Positions 59,451 to 64,000 of a DNA stretch of 64,000 nt are shown here, in pieces. The notes beneath the pieces were generated by a model. The model was not told where the DNA came from, searched no databases, and saw only the letters and a program-made list of their open reading frames with translations. The first letter of the stretch is position 1; each line of letters opens with the position of its first letter. This DNA is from Streptomyces ruber (GTDB lineage Bacteria; Actinomycetota; Actinomycetes; Streptomycetales; Streptomycetaceae): assembly GCF_014648075.1 (NCBI RefSeq), contig NZ_BMQK01000012.1, positions 62,001 through 126,000 on the forward strand, written 5' to 3'. Position numbers and translations under genes: made by a program.

Positions 59451-59465
59451 ATGCCGTTTCGGCAT
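59451..59465. promoter_or_regulatory. LysR-type dyad operator
   Basis: ATGCCG-TTT-CGGCAT is a perfect 6-3-6 inverted repeat with the T-N11-A spacing of LysR sites, between divergent LysR and oxidoreductase genes. Confidence 0.7.
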
Positions 59466-59554
59466 GACCGGGTTGCCGAACCGGTCTTGGACGGCCGTAC
59501 CGTTCTGGGCCTTGACTGAGGGAGCAACGTTTCCCCGAGGAAGTGACAGGCGTG

Positions 59555-60565
59555 ATGAAGGCGATCCAGTTCCACGAAGCGGGCGGGCCGGAGGTTCTGC
59601 AGTACGACGAGGTGCCGGTCCCCGAGATCGGCCCGGGTGAGGTGCTCGTCCGGGTGCACGCGGCGGGCATCAACCCGCCGGACTGGTACCTGCGTGAGGG
59701 GATGAAGGTCATGCCGGCCGAGATGAGGCCGGAGCTGGAGTTCCCCCTGATCCCTGGAACGGACATGTCGGGCGTGGTCCAGGCGGTCGCTCCGGACGTG
59801 CCGGGGTTCGCCGTCGGTGACGAGGTCTTCGGCATGCTGCGGTTCCCCGGGTTCGACGGCCGGACGTACGCCGAGTACGTGGCCGCGCCGGCTTCGGACC
59901 TGGCTCACAAGCCGGCCGGTATCGATCACGTGCAGGCGGCCGGGGCGCCGATGGCCGTGCTCACGGCCTGGCAGTACCTGATTGATCTCGGCCACGACGT
60001 GCCGTCTCCTTTCACCGGCCAGGTGCACCAGCCGACGCCGATCACACCGGGGATGACCGTGCTGGTCAACGGGGCCGCCGGTGGCGTGGGTCACTTCGCG
60101 GTGCAGCTGGCGAAGTGGAAGGGGGCACACGTCATCGCGGTGGCTTCTGGCCGGCACGAGCAGTTCCTGCGCAAGCTCGGCGCCGATGAGTTCATCGACT
60201 ACACCAGGACGCAGGTCACGGACGTGGTCAGCGGTGTCGACCTGGTGATCGACTCGGCCGGTGGCCCGGACGGCTCACGCTTCCTGACCGTGCTCAAGCG
60301 CGGCGGCACCATGCTTCCGGTGTTCTTCGCCCAGTACGACCCGGAAGAGACGGCGCGTCTGGGCGTCACGGTCTCGAACATTCAAGTCCGTTCCAGCGGC
60401 CCCCAGCTCGCCGAGATCGGGCGCCTGTTCGATGAGGGCAAGCTCCAGGTCGGGGTGGACAGCACCTACCCGCTGTCCGAGGCGGGCAGCGCACACACGC
60501 GAGCCGCGCAGGGCCACCTCCAAGGCAAGATCGTGCTGACGGTGGTCCCGGATTCCCGCCAGTGA
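59555..60565 (+). CDS. NADP-dependent quinone oxidoreductase-like dehydrogenase
   Basis: A 336-residue zinc-less MDR enzyme: MKAIQFHEAGGPEVLQYDEV, AAGINPPDWYLREG in the GroES-like half and VLVNGAAGGVGHFAVQLAKW in the Rossmann half, then KLGADEFIDYTRTQ. It is related to, but clearly distinct from, the gene at 11913. ATG 59555 matches the usual family start; GTG 59543, directly behind CGAGGAA, would add four residues. Divergent LysR control is likely. Confidence 0.9.
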   Translation: MKAIQFHEAGGPEVLQYDEVPVPEIGPGEVLVRVHAAGINPPDWYLREGMKVMPAEMRPELEFPLIPGTDMSGVVQAVAPDVPGFAVGDEVFGMLRFPGFDGRTYAEYVAAPASDLAHKPAGIDHVQAAGAPMAVLTAWQYLIDLGHDVPSPFTGQVHQPTPITPGMTVLVNGAAGGVGHFAVQLAKWKGAHVIAVASGRHEQFLRKLGADEFIDYTRTQVTDVVSGVDLVIDSAGGPDGSRFLTVLKRGGTMLPVFFAQYDPEETARLGVTVSNIQVRSSGPQLAEIGRLFDEGKLQVGVDSTYPLSEAGSAHTRAAQGHLQGKIVLTVVPDSRQ

Positions 60566-60574
60566 TCCGTTGGA

Positions 60575-60738
60575 CCGGTGTGCCGCGTCGGCACCGCAAG
60601 GTCCGCACCCGCGTCGAGCACACCTTCTCCCGGATGAAGAACTACAGCATCCTCCGTGACCGCCGGCGGCGCGGCGACGGCCTCCACCACGCCGTCCAGG
60701 CCGTCGCCCGCCTGCACGACCTCGCCCTCGCGCCCTGA
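60575..60738 (+). pseudogene. IS5-family transposase C-terminal scrap
   Basis: KVRTRVEHTFSRMKNYSILR, then DGLHHAVQAVARLHDLALAP match the final helix of IS5-type (DDE_Tnp_4) transposases (VEHxFxRMKxWxILRDxRxxGxGxxxAxxxIAxLxNLAL), which includes the catalytic Glu. The upstream enzyme is missing. Confidence 0.7.
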
Positions 60739-60987
60739 CCGCACACCGGCGTACACCGCCCCGGCCCGGCGATCGCGGCCTGTTGCAACACCCTTCGGAA
60801 CGATCGGTGCGCGGGGCACGTGGTTCGGCAGGCCGACTTCTGGGGCGAGTCCACGCGGGTCCGGGAGCGGCCCGGGTGAAGAACGTCGGCTCCGCCTGGC
60901 TGTACCGGCCGGTGACCGGGCAGGCGGCTCGACGTCGATCAGCTGCGGACCATGCCGGCCGCTCTGTCGCCTCTGCCACTCACACGT

Positions 60988-61674
60988 TCAAGCCTGCAGC
61001 GTGTCCCGCCGGTGGGGGGCCGCATGGTCGAGTTCCTCGAGCGCCTGGCGCAGGGCGGGTGCAGGCGCAAGGCCGTAGGCAGCCCGGATTGCGCCTGCCA
61101 GGAAAGCCATGAAGCCATCGACGAGTGCTTCGACCGGTAGAGGGCGGCCGTCTTTCAGCCACTGGCGGGCCATCTCGTCACAGGCGGCGGCGTATCCCTG
61201 CATGGCCAGTCGGAGCCCGGGTTCGTCGATGTCGAGGTCGAGCAACGCGCAGATGCTTCGAGTTCCCTCGTGCCGGACCGCTTCGAAGGTCTCCCATGCG
61301 AGGTCAGTGGCTTCGCCCCCGCGCAGGATGATGTTCAAGGCGGCATCCTCGTGGTCGGCGAGGAAGTTCAGATGTGCGGTGAAGTGCCTGCGCAGGCGTG
61401 CGCTGGTCGATCCGTCGGCGGTGATGTTCGTCGCTGCGCGAAGCCGACGGCTGATCTCGCGCACCACCTCCGCGTAGAGGTTCTCCTTGCCGTTGAAGTG
61501 ATGCGACAGGAGTCCGTGAGCGACCCCGGCCGACCGGGCGATGTCGCCGACGGTCACTGCTGCGTAAGGCCGCCGGGAGAAGTTCTCGAGCGCGGCACGG
61601 AGCAGCTTCTGACGTGTCTGCTCGGCAGCCACTTGCCGTTTGGTCGGCGGCTTGCCCGTGATGGATCGAGGCAC
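60988..61674 (-). CDS. TetR family regulator (divergent from cupin)
   Basis: A 228-residue TetR protein. The HTH is RQKLLRAALENFSRRPYAAV, DIARSAGVAHGLLSHHFNGK. The C-terminal domain has DHEDAALNIILRGGEATDLA, a pattern found in several actinobacterial TetR regulators. GTG 61674 follows GAGGAAGG. A near-perfect dyad at 61764-61792 lies between it and the divergent cupin gene. Confidence 0.88.
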   Translation of the reverse strand: MPRSITGKPPTKRQVAAEQTRQKLLRAALENFSRRPYAAVTVGDIARSAGVAHGLLSHHFNGKENLYAEVVREISRRLRAATNITADGSTSARLRRHFTAHLNFLADHEDAALNIILRGGEATDLAWETFEAVRHEGTRSICALLDLDIDEPGLRLAMQGYAAACDEMARQWLKDGRPLPVEALVDGFMAFLAGAIRAAYGLAPAPALRQALEELDHAAPHRRDTLQA

Positions 61675-61763
61675 GTCTGGACCTTCCTCACCTGCCGGTG
61701 TCGAACCTCCACCAGGTTAGGCGAGTGTCCGCCGCCGGTCGCACGCCGGCCCCTTGTTGATTG

Positions 61764-61792
61764 CCGTTCAATGACTTACAGTCAACGAACGG
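61764..61792. promoter_or_regulatory. TetR operator dyad
   Basis: CCGTTC-A-ATGACT-TAC-AGTCA-AC-GAACGG: nested arms CCGTTC/GAACGG and TGACT/AGTCA around TAC, two mismatches in 29 bases. Confidence 0.7.
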
Positions 61793-61970
61793 ATCGGGTC
61801 GCCGAACCGGTGGGCTGGGCAAGCGCAGGCCGATGCCGTCGCAGCCGCGACAAAGCTCCGCGATCGCGGGACACGACGGCCCTGGGGCGCCTGACGGCTT
61901 CCACCTTCGGTGCAGCGCGAACCGACCCACAACACACCGAACGGCGGACCACACGGGTAGGAGTCACAGC

Positions 61971-62492
61971 ATGACTTTCGAACTGCCGCTCCCCGACAGG
62001 GACGACCCGGTCTGGACATCGGCCCGTGGCTTCCTCGTGCGCAGGGACGAAGGTGTCGTACGGCTCACCGGTCACGAGAGGTTCGCGGTCAAGGTGACCG
62101 GCGAACAGACCGATGGCGCCCTCGCCTTCATGGACGGCCTCATCGAGCCCGATCACGGCAACGTCCCGCACATCCACACGAAGGAAGACGAAGCCTTCTA
62201 CGTGGTCTCCGGAGAGTTCGAATTCCTCAACGGCAGCGAGAGAATCTCTGCCCGGACCGGAGACTTCATCTACGTACCCAAGGGCACGCGCCACGCCTTC
62301 AAGAACATCAGCCCGGAGCCGTCCCGGCTTCTCGTCTTCTACACGCCCGCCGGTCCGGAGAAGTTCTTCCTCGAGTACGGCGACGCCGAGGGCCGCCGCC
62401 CCGAGCCCTGGCCGGACGAGAAGTTGAACGAGTTGGTGGACATCCTGGGCGCCCACAACATGGTGCTGCTCCCGGCGGGCGACTGGGACTAG
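61971..62492 (+). CDS. cupin domain protein
   Basis: A 173-residue single-cupin protein: PHIHTKEDEAFYVVSGEFEF (motif 1, HxHxxEDE-type) and FIYVPKGTRHAFKN (motif 2). It is probably a metal-dependent dioxygenase or isomerase with a small aromatic or quinone substrate; it is unrelated in sequence to the cupin at 20804. ATG 61971 has GGTAGGAG. Its promoter carries the TetR dyad. A dehydrogenase (SDR) gene follows 400 bases later in the same direction and may form a pathway with it. Confidence 0.88.
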   Translation: MTFELPLPDRDDPVWTSARGFLVRRDEGVVRLTGHERFAVKVTGEQTDGALAFMDGLIEPDHGNVPHIHTKEDEAFYVVSGEFEFLNGSERISARTGDFIYVPKGTRHAFKNISPEPSRLLVFYTPAGPEKFFLEYGDAEGRRPEPWPDEKLNELVDILGAHNMVLLPAGDWD

Positions 62493-62529
62493 GCCGCTCC
62501 TCTCTCCCTGTGCTTGGCGTCTATCCCCG

Positions 62530-62790
62530 GTGGGCTTGGTGTTCACCGATCGAAATGGCACGTATGACGCCGAGCACGAGGGCACCGTGGGTGGGTTGCG
62601 CGCCCACGTGGAGGACGTCAACGGCTGGCAGCCGGGCGACCCCGTGAAGACCGCCTCCGCTCTCCTGGCTGCCCTGGCCGCCGACGACACCCCGTGCGGG
62701 CGGCGCTGGTCGACGCCGTTCCGGACCGTCTCACCGAGGCCGGCCGAGCAGACGGAGAAGGGGCGCATGGCCCGGGAGTCCCCGAGCCGC
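62530..62790 (+). pseudogene. SDR-type oxidoreductase C-terminal remnant
   Basis: FTDRNGTYDAEHEGTVGGLR and WQPGDPVKTASALLAALAAD match the end of short-chain dehydrogenases (GD P.K.A.A). A shift then moves the last strand (VDAVPDRLTEAG) into another frame. Nothing upstream belongs to the fold. Confidence 0.55.
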
Positions 62791-62891
62791 GGCACCGACC
62801 ACGACGACGGAACCGGACCACGAGCAGGCCGGAAGAGGGACGACGAGTCATTCGTCCCGGACCTACGTTTCAGGCGGGAAGGGAGCTCGCG

Positions 62892-63641
62892 ATGGGGCGA
62901 GTGGAAGGAAAGACAGCGGTGGTCACGGGCGGCGCGATGGGCATGGGGGCCGCAACGGTCCGCCGGCTCGCCGCCGAGGGCGCCAACGTGGTCGTCGCGG
63001 ACGTGAACGTCGAGGCCGCACAGGTCCTCGCCAAGGACCTCGGAAGGGCCGCCGCAGTCGAACGGCTCGACGTACGATCGGAGCAGGAATGGGCCGACGT
63101 CGTCCGGCGCGCCGAGGAACGCTTCGGGGCCGTGGACATCCTCGTCAACAATGCGGGCATCGCCGATCCAGCTCCCCTGGAGGAGTGGGACACCACACGG
63201 CTGCAGCGCACCCTGGACGTGAACCTGATCGGCGTCTTCAACGGCATCCAGGCCGTCGTCCCGGCGATGAAGCGGGCCGGCGGCGGCTCCATCATCAACA
63301 TCGGCTCGGTAGGCGCCCTGCAGGGAGTACCGAGAATGTCCGGCTACGTCGTCTCCAAATGGGGCGTTCGCGGACTGACCAGAACCGCTGCTCTGGAACT
63401 GGGCGTGCACGGGATCCGAGTGAACGCGGTGCACCCCGGCCAGACCGACACCCCCATGACCGAGGGCGTCGTGTTCGATACCAGCGACATCGCCCTCGGA
63501 CGAGTCGGCCAACCGGACGACATCGCCCGCATCGTCCTGTTCTTCGCCAGCGACGACTCCCGGTTCGTCACCGGCAGCGAAGTGGCCGGCGACGGCGGTC
63601 AGAGCGCCGGCCAGGCCAATTACCAAGGCCTCCCGCAGTAA
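62892..63641 (+). CDS. short-chain dehydrogenase/reductase
   Basis: A 249-residue classical SDR. The cofactor loop is TGGAMGMG, and DVNVEAA at the end of the second strand suggests NAD preference. NNAG is LVNNAGIAD, and the catalytic Ser-Tyr-Lys reads NIGSVGA, GYVVSKWG. It ends with a typical FVTGSEVAGDGGQSA. It would oxidise or reduce a secondary alcohol or ketone. AAGGGAG precedes ATG 62892. The frame is open upstream, but only into unrelated sequence. Confidence 0.92.
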   Translation: MGRVEGKTAVVTGGAMGMGAATVRRLAAEGANVVVADVNVEAAQVLAKDLGRAAAVERLDVRSEQEWADVVRRAEERFGAVDILVNNAGIADPAPLEEWDTTRLQRTLDVNLIGVFNGIQAVVPAMKRAGGGSIINIGSVGALQGVPRMSGYVVSKWGVRGLTRTAALELGVHGIRVNAVHPGQTDTPMTEGVVFDTSDIALGRVGQPDDIARIVLFFASDDSRFVTGSEVAGDGGQSAGQANYQGLPQ

Positions 63642-63690
63642 CAGACCGACAGGCACCCGCAGCCACACCGGCTGCTCAACCAAACCGCTT

Positions 63691-63723
63691 GAGCGGCCTG
63701 CGCCGGCTCGGTGCAGGCCGCTC
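63691..63723 (+). terminator. hairpin downstream of the SDR
   Basis: GAGCGGCCTGC and GCAGGCCGCTC pair perfectly around an 11-base loop, 50 bases past the SDR stop. Confidence 0.7.
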
Positions 63724-64000
63724 GAACCGCCCCAGCAGCATCCCGAACCACGGCCTCCGGCATCCTGCCCGACAGCTCCCCGCGCCAGCCCACAGGCAGC
63801 TCCGCCGGTGCCTTCGACCCCATCACCACGACGTCAATCCTCGGCTCGGCCCCAACCGGCCGCCTTCCCGTCGCGCGGCGAACAGTGCAGCAGGCGGCTC
63901 CCCTCCCTGCACCGCCTCCCGGCATGTCCTCGCCAGCAGATGTACTCCCGGTCCGAAACCGCGACCACCCCCATGGCCCGGCCCGCAGCGGAGCCGGCAG
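63724..64000. other. no gene seen
   Basis: The minus-strand frame here (GWRGELSGRMPEAVVRDAAG) is suggestive of coding, but nothing identifiable is present. It may continue beyond the window. Confidence 0.35.

Overview
The window is high-GC actinomycete DNA and almost certainly Streptomyces. It shows G/C third-position codon bias, many TetR, LuxR, AraC and MerR regulators, rare TTA codons, an RppA/CYP158A2 tetrahydroxynaphthalene operon and a thiopeptide gene cluster. The mix of intact accessory genes, many decayed genes and insertion-sequence scraps fits a chromosome arm rather than the conserved core (inference).

Layout. 1-12.8 kb: an orphan LuxR regulator with a degenerate receiver, a decayed ketosynthase, a MerR/beta-clamp fusion, a DinB protein, a truncated LysR next to a class A beta-lactamase, a CPBP protease with a two-component system that share a palindrome, a decay zone (VanZ, LuxR and MFS remnants), and a MerR/oxidoreductase pair. 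13-20.8 kb: a matrixin-type metalloprotease with an amber-interrupted propeptide, a truncated TRAP permease, two AraC regulators, and IS and hydrolase scraps. 20.8-26.7 kb: cupin, CYP158A2 and RppA (flaviolin pigment pathway), then an NB-ARC/TPR STAND ATPase.

29.7-43.5 kb is the centrepiece: a compact thiopeptide (RiPP) cluster. It runs leader-binding F protein, azoline dehydrogenase, precursor, YcaO cyclodehydratase, glutamylating LanB, two LanB C-terminal-type enzymes (Glu elimination and [4+2] pyridine formation), then a convergent LAL-type LuxR regulator. The precursor core reads SNCTSTGTPASCCSCCCC, which I recognise as the cyclothiazomycin core, so the cluster is a clt-type locus rather than a new class. 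The leader-binding protein and YcaO install azolines, the dehydrogenase aromatises them, the split LanB makes dehydro residues, and the last enzyme closes the pyridine macrocycle. I see no exporter, leader peptidase or obvious immunity gene beside it, and no dedicated enzyme for the thioether bridge.

43.5-64 kb: an integrase remnant, TetR/amidase, a self-sufficient CYP102-like P450-reductase with a PAS-LuxR regulator, a broken MFS transporter, TetR/nitroreductase, hydrolase/TetR, a candidate structured RNA, LysR/oxidoreductase, TetR/cupin and an SDR. Many divergent regulator/enzyme pairs have a visible dyad operator between them.

A window-wide oddity is short in-frame tandem repeats in low-complexity linkers of at least eight genes. 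All calls come from reading the sequence; no database search was run.
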